In this document: positions 1-8,340 of the stretch, piece by piece | How positions within the stretch are numbered: position 1 is the stretch's first letter | Layout of the letters: each line of letters opens with the position of its first letter | Assembly (NCBI GenBank): GCA_002938315.1 | Contig: PTLL01000001.1 | Span: forward strand, 28,805 to 92,804 | DNA: 64,000 bases | From: Alphaproteobacteria bacterium MarineAlpha3_Bin2 | GTDB lineage: Bacteria; Pseudomonadota; Alphaproteobacteria; Rhodospirillales; Casp-alpha2 | Direction: 5' to 3' | Notes under the pieces: generated by a model | Database searches by the model: none | What the model was told of the DNA's origin: nothing | The model's input: the letters and a program-made list of their open reading frames with translations, nothing else | Program-made: the position numbers and the translations under genes

Positions 1-555
1 CCGACCGGCATGGGCAGAGTCAGAACCGAACACAAGCCTGTCTAGGAACCGCCTACGTGGACCGGGGCCTTCGACAAATAGCCGGTCCATTTGTGGTGTC
101 AGCCAAAGGACACTGACATAGTCAGCCAGAACGGCTTGGCTTTTCACCACTTCGCCGTCCACCTTGACAATCCGTTTATCGCGCTTACCATCGGGTCCCT
201 TTTCGAAGCCGGTGCCGATTTCAACCTCTCCGTCAGGGGTTGCAAGGGTCGCCGCGACGCCCCATGGGCGAGCCGGTGGCTGCAGCGCATCGATGTCTTC
301 ACCTTGTTCACGCCGCACAATTTCGGCCAGCTTGGCGCGGCGAAGCCCACGTCCAGGAACCAGGAAGGACAGCCCTTCCAGAAGGTTGGTCTTTCCGGCA
401 CCATTGGCTCCCGTCAGCACCACCGGGCGGGCGTCAAGGGCCATTCGCTGATGGTTGTAACAGCGAAAATCGGTCAGCGTCAGCCTTCGGACAGAAAGCC
501 CTTCGCCATTGGCGTCCGGAGAGGTGTACTGTGTCGATAAACCTTGCAATCCCAA
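1..555 (-). CDS. recF: RecF, DNA replication/repair ATPase (partial, C-terminus outside window)
   Basis: RecF binds gapped DNA and helps load RecA at stalled forks. I read 185 codons from the minus strand; the gene runs off the left edge. The frame shows an N-terminal SMC-like ATPase head with a Walker A motif, GANGAGKT, at residues 49-56, followed by the family segment LEGLSFLVPGRGLR and, further on, GPGPRRRFLDRLVF. The start is a TTG at 553-555, because AAGGAG (565-570) lies 9 bases upstream and no in-frame ATG precedes the conserved TLTDFRCY stretch. It sits directly downstream of dnaN, 13 bases away, as in the classical dnaA-dnaN-recF order. Confidence 0.93.
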   Translation of the reverse strand, partial: MGLQGLSTQYTSPDANGEGLSVRRLTLTDFRCYNHQRMALDARPVVLTGANGAGKTNLLEGLSFLVPGRGLRRAKLAEIVRREQGEDIDALQPPARPWGVAATLATPDGEVEIGTGFEKGPDGKRDKRIVKVDGEVVKSQAVLADYVSVLWLTPQMDRLFVEGPGPRRRFLDRLVFGSDSAHAGR

Positions 556-568
556 AGTGGTGATCTCC

Positions 569-1684
569 TTACACGCGCATGGGCATAAGAACGTAAAGGA
601 CGCCGGGATCATCAACCTCGCTGAAAATGGTCGGCGAAGCCGCGTCGGCCATCAGCATGCGTGCGTTTGAGCCCTCGATCTGACGAACGATATCGAGCAA
701 ATAACCAGCGTTGAAACCGACCTCGAGGACATCACCTTGATAGTCCACTTCAATTTCTTCGGTGGCGCTGCCGTCTTCGGGGCTGGAAGCCGACAGGGTT
801 AGAATCCCACTGGCGATATTTAGCTTTACGGCCCGCGATTTTTCGCTGGATATGGCGGATACCCGGTCCACGGCAGCGGCGAATCCCTTTGTTTCCACAT
901 CTAATTTCTTGTCGTTGCCCTCGGGAATGACCCGCTGGTAATCGGGGAAGGTGCCGTCGATCAATTTCGACGTCAGCACTGTGTCCTCGAAAGAGAAACG
1001 GATTTTGGTTTCCGACAGGCCGACGGCGATATCGGCCGTTGTCTCTTCAACCAGTTTGCGCAGTTCGCTTACCGTTTTGCGCGGCACAATCACCCCCGGT
1101 ATTCCGGATGCACCATCGGGAAGCGGAATTTCGACACTGGCCAGCCGATGCCCATCGGTGGCGACGGCCCGAAGGACCTGGGCCCCATTACGCTCGGCGG
1201 CATGGACATATATGCCGTTTAGGTAATAACGGGTTTCCTCGGTAGAAATGGCAAACTTCGTCTTATCGACCAGTGCCTTAACCTCCGCCACCGTGAGGGT
1301 GAATTCGTGCGCCAATTCACCACCCGATAGAACTGGAAAATCGTCGATCGGCAAGCAGGACAAGGTGAACCGGGAACGCCCCGACGACAACTGAAGCCGC
1401 CCTTCACCATCGGCATTCATTTCCACCTGGGCCCCTTCGGGGAGTTTACGAACGATGTCATAAAGGGTATGAGCCGGCGCCGTGGTCGCACCCGGAGTGG
1501 AGATTTCCGCGCCAACGGAATCAATGATATCCAGGTCCATATCGGTCGCATTAAGCGATAATTTCCCGTCGCCTGCGTCAAGTTTCAAATTTGACAGAAT
1601 CGGGATCGTGTTGCGGCGTTCAACGACGCTTTGAACATGACCCAAGCACTTCAACAAATCTGCTCGTTCGATGGTTAAATTCAT
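569..1684 (-). CDS. dnaN: DNA polymerase III beta sliding clamp
   Basis: This ring-shaped dimer tethers DNA polymerase III to template DNA. The 371-residue product has the length of the family and reads throughout as three clamp repeats of about 120 residues each. The N-terminal part carries VVERRNTIPILSNLKL, and the protein ends in the typical YVLMPMRV. The start is ATG at 1682-1684. It is followed by recF with a 13-base gap. A likely promoter lies about 110 bases upstream (1796-1823). Identification is secure from whole-length family resemblance. Confidence 0.98.
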   Translation of the reverse strand: MNLTIERADLLKCLGHVQSVVERRNTIPILSNLKLDAGDGKLSLNATDMDLDIIDSVGAEISTPGATTAPAHTLYDIVRKLPEGAQVEMNADGEGRLQLSSGRSRFTLSCLPIDDFPVLSGGELAHEFTLTVAEVKALVDKTKFAISTEETRYYLNGIYVHAAERNGAQVLRAVATDGHRLASVEIPLPDGASGIPGVIVPRKTVSELRKLVEETTADIAVGLSETKIRFSFEDTVLTSKLIDGTFPDYQRVIPEGNDKKLDVETKGFAAAVDRVSAISSEKSRAVKLNIASGILTLSASSPEDGSATEEIEVDYQGDVLEVGFNAGYLLDIVRQIEGSNARMLMADAASPTIFSEVDDPGVLYVLMPMRV

Positions 1685-1795
1685 TGTTTAATTTCAAACC
1701 TTTAGTGTAATTTTCCCGCATTGCCTCAAGGCGTAAAAGGGGTGGCAAGAAGACGCCGGCCGAGGCTGGGTGAAGACCCCCCTTTGGAGCCAATT

Positions 1796-1823
1796 ATTAT
1801 ACCAGAAGACCCTGGAATCGTAA
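1796..1823 (-). promoter_or_regulatory. Candidate sigma-70 promoter of dnaN
   Basis: Reading the minus strand, TTACGA (1818-1823) and TATAAT (1796-1801) are 16 bases apart. A TG one base before the -10 hexamer gives an extended -10 element. It points toward dnaN, whose ATG is at 1684, leaving a leader of roughly 105 bases. A 9-bp inverted repeat abuts the -35 box on its upstream side. Confidence 0.55.
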
Positions 1824-1845
1824 CCATTTTCGACCCCGAAAATGG
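1824..1845. promoter_or_regulatory. Perfect 9-bp inverted repeat abutting the dnaN -35 box
   Basis: CCATTTTCG and CGAAAATGG flank a 4-base spacer (1833-1836). The repeat ends one base before the -35 hexamer at 1818-1823. It could be an operator, or a hairpin at the 3' end of the dnaA transcript. There is no T-run after it on the minus strand, so it is a poor terminator by itself. Function is inference. Confidence 0.45.
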
Positions 1846-1862
1846 GCCAAAATTCGCCCAGT

Positions 1863-1884
1863 AAAAAAGCCCTGAATCGGGCCT
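1863..1884 (-). terminator. Possible intrinsic terminator after dnaA
   Basis: On the minus strand AGGCCC, loop GATTCA and GGGCTT form a 6-bp stem with one G-T pair, running into a six-T tract (1863-1868). It lies about 80 bases past the dnaA stop and before the dnaN promoter. The stem is short, so termination may be partial. The rest of the dnaA-dnaN gap (1685-1961) shows no credible gene. Confidence 0.45.
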
Positions 1885-1961
1885 CAAGTAGCGATTGAGA
1901 AGGAACGTCATTTTCGGCCCGAAAGGGACCCGATAGAGCCCAGGCGGCAGGGCTAAAATAG

Positions 1962-3365
1962 CTAACCTTCAAGCATTCGACGTAGCAATTCGACGTCTTC
2001 GGCAAAAGACATGTCCAACTCACGTAGTTCATCAACCCTCTTGACCGCGTGCATCACGGTAGTGTGGTCACGACCGCCAAATTTTCGACCGATTTCAGGC
2101 AATGAGCGTGCCGTCAGCTGTTTGGCCAGATACATGGCGACTTGGCGCGGCCGTGCGACGGAACGGGCACGTCGGGCGGAATGCATGTCAGATGTGCGGA
2201 TATTGAAATGAGCGGCCACCCGTTTTTGAATTTCCTCAATGGTAACGCGACGATCGTTGGCGCGAAGCAGGTCATGCAGCACATCTTGAGTCGCTTCCAA
2301 GGAAATTTCACGTCCAACAAGTTGGGCATGGGCAACCACTCGATTTAGGCCGCCTTCCAATTCGCGAACATTGGCGGTAATTTTATGGGCCAGAAATTCC
2401 AGAACCTTGGGCGGAATTTTCACCCCTAGATTCTCCGCCTTAGATTGCAAGATGCCGAGACGCAATTCATAAGTGGTGGCATGAATGTCTGCCACCAGGC
2501 CGCAATTGAGGCGGGAAATCAACCGCTCCTCCATCCCTTCCAAGTCGGACGGTGATTTATCCGAAGAAATCACGATCTGGCGGCCTTGATCAACAAGAGA
2601 GTTGAAAGTGTGGAAGAATTCTTCCTGGGTTGAATCCTTGCCGCTGATGAATTGCACGTCATCGATCATTAAGACATCAACGGAACGAAACTGGTCCTTG
2701 AAATCCACCGTATTCTTTTCCCGCAATGCCCGAATAAACCGATACATGAACTTTTCTGCAGAAAGGTAGATAACGGATCGGTCCGGGGTGCTTTTCTGTA
2801 CGTGCCAGGCGATAGCATGCATCAAATGGGTCTTGCCGAGGCCGACACCCCCATACAGGAATAGCGGGTTGAATTGTGCCGTCGAGGCTTCTGCAACGCG
2901 CCTGGCGGCGGCATAGGCGAACTCGTTGGGTTTGCCGACGACGAAATTTTCGAACGTAAAGCGTTGATCCAATGGCCCGCTGATATCGTTACGTGCTTTG
3001 TTTACAGTGACGCCGTTGCTGACATGGCCGCCTGCGGAGGAAGCCTCGGGACCGGCGGTTTTTCTCGACACTGTCTGCGGTGCTTCCCGATCCGATTGGA
3101 TATAGACGTCAACACTCTTGATGCCGGGATTCTCCTTCGCCCAAAGCTGACATAGCCGGTCAACATAGTGGGCGACGATCCAATCACGCATGAACCGGGT
3201 AGGAACGGAAATTTTAACTTGGCCGTCGTTGATGGCGCGAAGGGTCATCGGTTTCAGCCAGCTTTGATAGGCGGCCTCTCCAATTTCGGCCCGGAGAAGG
3301 CCGCTCACGACTTCCCACTGGGCGCCCTTATCATTGTCGAAGGTATTGGTCCCGTCCGTATTCAT
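1962..3365 (-). CDS. dnaA: Chromosomal replication initiator DnaA
   Basis: DnaA is the AAA+ protein that binds DnaA boxes and melts the replication origin. The 467 residues show domain I at about 15-85, a variable linker at 90-130, then the AAA+ core with Walker [10 protein letters not shown] at 172-180 and Walker B MIDDVQF near 234. The C-terminal DNA-binding helix-turn-helix carries the signature [15 protein letters not shown]. Start is ATG at 3363-3365, preceded by a purine-rich AGGGGAAAA. It lies between an AT-rich upstream gap and dnaN, and is oriented with dnaN and recF. Confidence 0.98.
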   Translation of the reverse strand: MNTDGTNTFDNDKGAQWEVVSGLLRAEIGEAAYQSWLKPMTLRAINDGQVKISVPTRFMRDWIVAHYVDRLCQLWAKENPGIKSVDVYIQSDREAPQTVSRKTAGPEASSAGGHVSNGVTVNKARNDISGPLDQRFTFENFVVGKPNEFAYAAARRVAEASTAQFNPLFLYGGVGLGKTHLMHAIAWHVQKSTPDRSVIYLSAEKFMYRFIRALREKNTVDFKDQFRSVDVLMIDDVQFISGKDSTQEEFFHTFNSLVDQGRQIVISSDKSPSDLEGMEERLISRLNCGLVADIHATTYELRLGILQSKAENLGVKIPPKVLEFLAHKITANVRELEGGLNRVVAHAQLVGREISLEATQDVLHDLLRANDRRVTIEEIQKRVAAHFNIRTSDMHSARRARSVARPRQVAMYLAKQLTARSLPEIGRKFGGRDHTTVMHAVKRVDELRELDMSFAEDVELLRRMLEG

Positions 3366-4054
3366 TTTTCCCCTACTGGCCCCTTAGGCCCCCTGGACAA
3401 AGGCCCCCGTATCGCGATGCTCCTAAACTTAGATTGCCCTTCCAGCTTTCCAAAATCCCTTCTGGGATGGCAAAAACCACCTCGAAGGTTTTGTTCAAAG
3501 GGAATGTTGATCTAGCGCCAACATTTTCAAAAGCCACCCCGGTCGAATTCATCCTGCTGGGTTGATCGGATAAATCTGGGAAAGTCGTTCAGCGATTTGC
3601 CGGTCAACCCCCGCCCGTGCCTGTAGTCATCCAACAAAATGGGATTTCCAAGACAATGTAGCTGTTGAATACCCCCGCTTTAAGAACAGATTTAGGTTTT
3701 TGCAACCGGTTTCAGTTTCTTAAAAAAAATCTCGTTAATGTCGTTTAAAAATGCCGATGAAGTTTTCGATTCAGTGTTAAGTGTAAAAAATTATTACTTA
3801 AAATAAATCCCACAAACGAAAAGTTTTACTTAGTTTTACTTATTAGCATAAAATGTTAATAAAATTTATTCAAATATCGGGTCAGTCAATTCACGTTAAC
3901 TATATTAATGGGACACAAAATTGACCCGTTGTTGACGATTGAATATTAGGGCGAGTGAATGCCCCTGGCAACGTGATCGAAAAGAGAACGCGCGAAAAAA
4001 TCTAAAATAATTTTCTTGACAAAATTCGGGCGGAGGAATTTACCATTTGCGTGC
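3366..4054. other. Gene-free gap upstream of dnaA with AT-rich core (possible origin element)
   Basis: No credible gene lies here. By my count 44 of 180 bases are G or C between 3721 and 3900, against well over half in the flanking genes. A tandem direct repeat of the 10-mer GTTTTACTTA occupies 3824-3843. Such AT-rich tandem repeats resemble DNA-unwinding elements, and DnaA often autoregulates from nearby boxes. I found no exact TTATNCACA box by eye, so an origin call is only inference. The dnaA promoter should also be in this gap but I cannot place it with confidence. Confidence 0.4.
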
Positions 4055-4088
4055 AAAAAAAAGCCGCGGACCCTTGGGCGCGCGGCTT
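4055..4088 (-). terminator. Strong intrinsic terminator of rpsT
   Basis: On the minus strand AAGCCGCG (4081-4088) pairs perfectly with CGCGGCTT (4061-4068). The inner loop itself contains CCC/GGG pairing, and T8 follows (4055-4062). It starts about 30 bases after the rpsT stop codon. Confidence 0.88.
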
Positions 4089-4118
4089 GTCTGTAGCAGC
4101 AAGGATTGAAGATGGCGT

Positions 4119-4385
4119 TTACGCGGCCATGCCCTTGATTCTTTTGGAAAGCCTGGAAATCTTACGGGACGTGGTGTTGCGCCGGGCGATGCCTTTTTGG
4201 GCGCCGCGCACTATTTGCGGTTCGGCGGCACGAAGGGCGGCTTCTGCTTCGGCTTTGTTGCCCGCCGTAATCGCTTCTTCCACCTTGCGGGTATAGGTGC
4301 GCACGGCGCTGAGACGTCGCGTGTTGACCTCGGTCTGGCGAGCGGTTCGACGAATCCGCTTCTTTGCTGAAAGGCTATGCGCCAT
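4119..4385 (-). CDS. rpsT: 30S ribosomal protein S20
   Basis: S20 is a small basic protein that binds 16S rRNA early in 30S assembly. The 88 residues begin MAHSLSAKKRIRRTARQT and are rich in Arg, Lys and Ala, as is usual. Length matches the family. It appears to be a single-gene transcription unit, with a good promoter at 4433-4461 and a strong terminator at 4055-4088. The monocistronic layout and position near dnaA are common in alphaproteobacteria. Confidence 0.97.
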   Translation of the reverse strand: MAHSLSAKKRIRRTARQTEVNTRRLSAVRTYTRKVEEAITAGNKAEAEAALRAAEPQIVRGAQKGIARRNTTSRKISRLSKRIKGMAA

Positions 4386-4432
4386 ATCTAAAAAACCTTT
4401 TGTTTACTTGGCCCTCTAAAACAGAAGACCGG

Positions 4433-4461
4433 CTTATAAAGGGGTCCGCCGGGGCCGTCAA
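4433..4461 (-). promoter_or_regulatory. Sigma-70 promoter of rpsT
   Basis: On the minus strand TTGACG (4456-4461) and TATAAG (4433-4438) are separated by exactly 17 bases. The transcript would start near 4426 and give a leader of about 40 bases before the rpsT ATG. Confidence 0.75.
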
Positions 4462-4529
4462 GACCCCGTTTGCATACATTGATACCCCGAAGGGCAAAAG
4501 GCGGGTTGGGCAAAATTATTTGTCGCCCG

Positions 4530-4928
4530 TTATGGGCCGACCGGCATCAGCCGGAAGCCGACCGTTAACGGGGGGGCGGCGCCGGGACCGCCAGGAAATT
4601 CCAGTTTCAAGACTTCATTTTCCCGCTGAAAAACACCAATGTCCAATCGTCGCCAACCCAATTGCGGCAGGGTCTTTTCATAAAAAGCCATGACCCCGCC
4701 TTCGCTGACCGGCCCGGTGGCATAGGCCTCGACAATGCGGCCCTGGGCGGTATCGAAGGCCGTCCCGGACCCGAGTTCCTCCACCAGCCCCGGCATCAAC
4801 GGCAGATCCTCGATATCCTTGATGAACAGGCCCGCTTCCTGGGCCAGGGAAGAACCGGCGAAAATTACATTCGCGCCGCCCAATAGGGCGATGACAACGA
4901 TGGCGGCAAAAAACGTCCTTGGTTTCAT
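4530..4928 (-). CDS. Conserved secreted protein of unknown function
   Basis: I do not recognise a named family. The 132-residue product has a clear Sec signal: basic MKPRTF, a hydrophobic stretch at about 8-22 and a likely cleavage site after SSLAQ near residue 30. The mature part of about 100 residues contains SEGGVMAFYEKTLPQLGW, a segment seen in small periplasmic proteins whose core resembles an alpha/beta fold; that fold is a guess. It starts 15 bases after mutM and is probably co-transcribed with it. A role with MutM is not implied by sequence. Confidence 0.75.
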   Translation of the reverse strand: MKPRTFFAAIVVIALLGGANVIFAGSSLAQEAGLFIKDIEDLPLMPGLVEELGSGTAFDTAQGRIVEAYATGPVSEGGVMAFYEKTLPQLGWRRLDIGVFQRENEVLKLEFPGGPGAAPPLTVGFRLMPVGP

Positions 4929-4943
4929 AAACCTGCTTATATA

Positions 4944-5786
4944 TCAGCGCTGCTTGGCTGCACAATAAAATGTCGACCGTCCCGATTGCGTTATCCGCCG
5001 TATCCCCCCGGTTCGGGTTGGATCGCAGGTGCAACCGGGACACGGTTGGCCTGTGCAGCCGTAGACGGCGAATGAATGTTGAAAGTAGCCCAGTTCACCC
5101 GATGGCTGGCGATGGTCTCTGAGTGACGAACCACCGGCGGCAATCGCCTCATTCAAGACATCCCTGATGGCGCGGGCTAGGTTTTCGGCGCGGCCGCCCT
5201 GCACGGTCCCGGATTTACGCTTCGGCGATAACCCGGCCCGAAAAAGGGCCTCCGAGACATAAATATTGCCCATTCCGGCAATCACCGATTGGTCCAGTAA
5301 CGCCGCCTTAATTGGCGACTTACGGCCCTTCAACGCGGCCGCCAACACCGGCCCGTTGAAGTCATTGGCCAAGGGTTCGGGTCCCATATTTTTCAGCATT
5401 TTATGACCGGCCAAGGTATCGGTGTCGGCCAAATCCATGAATCCGAAACGCCTTGGGTCATTGAAACGCACACTAATCCCACCCTCGGCCTCAAAGACCA
5501 CGTGATCGTGGCGTTCCAGTGGCGGTGGAGACGTATTGAATATCCTGAATCGCCCTGACATGCCCAGGTGGGCAATCAACGTCAGCCGTTCCTGCAGATG
5601 AATCAGCAGATACTTCCCGCGCCGTGCCAGCTTTTCCACCTGCCGCCCGGAAAGCCGGCCTTCAAAATTCTCCGGCAACGGAAAGCGCAGATCCGGCCTC
5701 ATCGCCTGCACCCGGTGCAAGCGGCGGCCTTCGAGAACATCGGCCAAGCCCTGGCGCACGGTTTCGACTTCGGGAAGTTCGGGCAT
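4944..5786 (-). CDS. mutM: Formamidopyrimidine-DNA glycosylase (Fpg/MutM)
   Basis: MutM removes 8-oxoguanine and other oxidised purines and nicks the abasic site. The N-terminus MPELPEVETVRQGL supplies the catalytic Pro1 (after Met removal) and Glu2. The 280-residue length is normal. The C-terminal zinc finger is unusual. The first pair CPGC is present, but the final pair reads CAAK, so the fourth ligand is Lys rather than Cys, and the loop between pairs is 22 residues instead of the E. coli 16. Two extra cysteines nearby (in YGCTG and CTCD) may compensate. It is transcribed away from ubiE and followed by a secreted-protein gene. Confidence 0.95.
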   Translation of the reverse strand: MPELPEVETVRQGLADVLEGRRLHRVQAMRPDLRFPLPENFEGRLSGRQVEKLARRGKYLLIHLQERLTLIAHLGMSGRFRIFNTSPPPLERHDHVVFEAEGGISVRFNDPRRFGFMDLADTDTLAGHKMLKNMGPEPLANDFNGPVLAAALKGRKSPIKAALLDQSVIAGMGNIYVSEALFRAGLSPKRKSGTVQGGRAENLARAIRDVLNEAIAAGGSSLRDHRQPSGELGYFQHSFAVYGCTGQPCPGCTCDPTRTGGIRRITQSGRSTFYCAAKQR

Positions 5787-5891
5787 ATGGCAGGACCCTA
5801 AAGTAAAGGATTGAAAGAGACCGTTACAGGATTGATAGGTATGAAGGCTTTAACCAGTTCGGGACAGTGGCATCCGGTTGAAGCTTAGGGT

Positions 5892-6674
5892 ATGTTGCCG
5901 CCCATGTCCAAAAACCAAAACCACCGCCCCGAAGATAAACCGGGAATGACCCATTTCGGATATCAGAGCGTCCCCGATGACGAAAAATCGTCCCTGGTGC
6001 GTGATGTCTTTGATTCCGTCGCGCCCAAATACGACCTGATGAACGACTTGATGAGCCTCGGCGTTCACCGAATTTGGAAAAGAGCGATGATGGACTGGCT
6101 GGCGCCTAGGCCAGGCATGCGGCTACTGGACGTGGGCGGCGGCACCGGCGATATCGCTTTGCGTTTTATCGAGCGTGGTGGGACACGCGTTACCGTCATA
6201 GACGTCAATGATGAAATGCTTAGTCAAGGCCGCGACCGGGCCACGGACAGAGGCATTCTCGATGGCATCGAGTGGACCCAGGGCGACGCCGAAAACTTAC
6301 CGGTGGCAGACGCCTCCCAGGATGCCTACACCACCGCCTTTTGTATCCGCAACGTTACCCATATCGACCGAGCACTCCGTGAAGCCCGGCGCGTCCTCAA
6401 ACCCGGCGGCCGCTTTCTGTGCTTGGAATTCAGCCAAGTGGTGTTGCCGGTTCTGGACCAACTTTACAAAACCTATTCCTTCAAGGTGCTGCCGGCACTG
6501 GGTGAGCAGGTTGCCGGCGACCGCCAGGCCTACCAATACCTGGCCGAAAGCATCCGCCGGTTCCCGGCACAAGGCCCCTTCGCCGAGATGATCACCGAGG
6601 CCGGACTAGAACAAGTCAAGGTGCGCAACCTTTCCGGCGGCATCGCCGCCATCCATTCAGCTTGGCGGGTTTAA
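5892..6674 (+). CDS. ubiE: Ubiquinone/menaquinone C-methyltransferase UbiE
   Basis: UbiE methylates the demethylquinone ring using S-adenosylmethionine. The 260 residues carry the SAM-binding motif [10 protein letters not shown] at 78-87 and the family stretches [16 protein letters not shown] near 40-55 and [24 protein letters not shown]. The first ATG (5892) gives MLPPMSKN; an internal ATG at 5904 is an alternative and the SD evidence does not decide. ubiB follows after 3 bases, so the two ubiquinone genes form one unit, divergent from mutM. Confidence 0.96.
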   Translation: MLPPMSKNQNHRPEDKPGMTHFGYQSVPDDEKSSLVRDVFDSVAPKYDLMNDLMSLGVHRIWKRAMMDWLAPRPGMRLLDVGGGTGDIALRFIERGGTRVTVIDVNDEMLSQGRDRATDRGILDGIEWTQGDAENLPVADASQDAYTTAFCIRNVTHIDRALREARRVLKPGGRFLCLEFSQVVLPVLDQLYKTYSFKVLPALGEQVAGDRQAYQYLAESIRRFPAQGPFAEMITEAGLEQVKVRNLSGGIAAIHSAWRV

Positions 6675-6677
6675 GCC

Positions 6678-8228
6678 TTGAGCAGCCCGCTTAGCAATTT
6701 CACCCAGCTTCTCAAGGTGGCCCACACTTTGGCCCGACATGACGCGCTGTTTCCGCTTGAGGAACTTGAGGTGGCGCCGATGGTGGTCACCTTGTCGCGG
6801 CTATTGGCGGTGTTTTCAAAGGCCGAAACATCCGGGCGGCCCGGTCAGCGCCTGGCCAGGGCCTTGAACGAGGCCGGGCCCAGCTTCATCAAGCTGGGCC
6901 AAGCCATGGCCACCCGTTCGGACCTGTTAGGCGAAGAAATGTCAGCGGATTTGTCTGACCTTCAGGATAAACTTCCATCGTTTCCTACAGGAGAGGCGCG
7001 CGCCATCATCGAGCAAGAGTTTGGCCGGCCCCTAGACTCTCTTTTTTCGTCCTTCGAGGACTCCGCAGTGGCAGCGGCGTCCATTGCCCAGGTCCATTTC
7101 GCCGTCACTACGGAAGGTCAGGAAGTAGCGGTAAAAATTTTGCGGCCCGGCATCGAAGAAGCCTTCCAACGCGATCTAGAGCTGATGCGTTGGGTCGCCG
7201 GGCTGATCGTCAAGGCGAAACCGGAAATACAGCGCCTGAAGCCCCTCGAATGTATCGATGCGCTCGCTGAAACGGTAAAACTGGAAATGGATTTGCGTCT
7301 CGAAGCCGCCGCCGCGGTGGAAATTGCCGAAAACTTTGCCGGTGATGAGGATTTCCGGGTGCCCCAAGTGGACTGGACCCGGACCGGGCGCCGGGTGATG
7401 ACCACCGAACGGCTCTCCGGCATTCCGCTGGATGAACGCGACGCGCTTATTGCCGCCGGGCACGACCCCCACATGGTTCTGCAAAAGTCCTCCAACGCTT
7501 CATTTAGACAGGTCTTTCGCGACGGTTTCTTCCATGCCGATGCCCACCCCGGCAATCTGTTCGTTTTGGAGTCAGGCGCCATCGGCGCCGTCGATTTCGG
7601 AATCATGGGCCGGCTTGACCTGAAATCTAGGCGTTGGCTGGGTGAATTGTTGGTGGCGTTCCTCAACCGGGATTACCGCCGCGCCGCCGAAATTCATTTT
7701 GAGGCCGGATGGGTGCCATCGCACCGATCCGTTGACGCTTTTACCCAAGCCTGCCGGTCCATCGCCGAGCCGATCTTAGACCGGCCCCAAAACGAAATCT
7801 CCATCGCCCGCTTATTGGGACAGCTATTCCAGATTACCGAAACCTTCCAGATGGAAGCCCAGCCGCAGCTTCTATTACTACAGAAAACCATGCTCGTCGC
7901 CGAGGGCACGGGGCGCCGTCTGGTACCGGAAGCCAATATGTGGATCATGGCCCGGCCCTTGATTGAAGAATGGATGATCGAAAACCTGGGACCCGAGGCC
8001 CAAATTCGCGACACCATTGGCAATATTGCCAATGTAGTGGATCGAATTCCCCGGGTTTTCAACGATATCGAGAAAGGCGCCACCATTTTATCGGAAGGCC
8101 GAGTCAAACTTCATCCGGAAACGGTCGCGGCACTGAAGCAAGGTAACGGTACCGGGGGCGGACGTCCGGTTCTTTGGCTAACCGTGGCAGCAGTGGCTGT
8201 GTTGGCCGCTATTTTCAAGTTCATTTGA
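6678..8228 (+). CDS. ubiB: Ubiquinone biosynthesis protein UbiB (ABC1/ADCK atypical kinase)
   Basis: UbiB is an atypical kinase-like ATPase needed for coenzyme Q assembly at the inner membrane. The 516 residues show KLGQ at 72-75, the Ala-rich loop AAASIAQVH at 132-140, the lysine strand VAVKILRPG at 150-158, the catalytic-type HADAHPGN and the metal-binding DFGIMGRL. The C-terminus has one hydrophobic segment, LWLTVAAVAVLAAIFKFI, that should anchor it. The start is a TTG at 6678, three bases after the ubiE stop, which implies coupling. Confidence 0.96.
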   Translation: MSSPLSNFTQLLKVAHTLARHDALFPLEELEVAPMVVTLSRLLAVFSKAETSGRPGQRLARALNEAGPSFIKLGQAMATRSDLLGEEMSADLSDLQDKLPSFPTGEARAIIEQEFGRPLDSLFSSFEDSAVAAASIAQVHFAVTTEGQEVAVKILRPGIEEAFQRDLELMRWVAGLIVKAKPEIQRLKPLECIDALAETVKLEMDLRLEAAAAVEIAENFAGDEDFRVPQVDWTRTGRRVMTTERLSGIPLDERDALIAAGHDPHMVLQKSSNASFRQVFRDGFFHADAHPGNLFVLESGAIGAVDFGIMGRLDLKSRRWLGELLVAFLNRDYRRAAEIHFEAGWVPSHRSVDAFTQACRSIAEPILDRPQNEISIARLLGQLFQITETFQMEAQPQLLLLQKTMLVAEGTGRRLVPEANMWIMARPLIEEWMIENLGPEAQIRDTIGNIANVVDRIPRVFNDIEKGATILSEGRVKLHPETVAALKQGNGTGGGRPVLWLTVAAVAVLAAIFKFI

Positions 8229-8340
8229 ACAAACAACCCCCGGAAAACGGTAGGGTTGCGTCAACCGAATACCCGGACTATCTTAACCACATCATTTTAT
8301 CGTTAAATTTGAACAAACCCCATAACACTTGCGGGGAAAG

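Noticed and set aside
1694..2035. 113-codon minus-strand frame between dnaA and dnaN
   Set aside because: Starts inside dnaA in another frame, no SD, no similarity; the region looks regulatory.
3600..3960. Canonical DnaA boxes
   Set aside because: No exact TTATNCACA found by eye on either strand, so I did not call an origin as a feature.
4016..4044. TTGACA with a weak -10 on the plus strand near rpsT
   Set aside because: It would fire into the rpsT terminator hairpin with no gene downstream; -10 match is poor.
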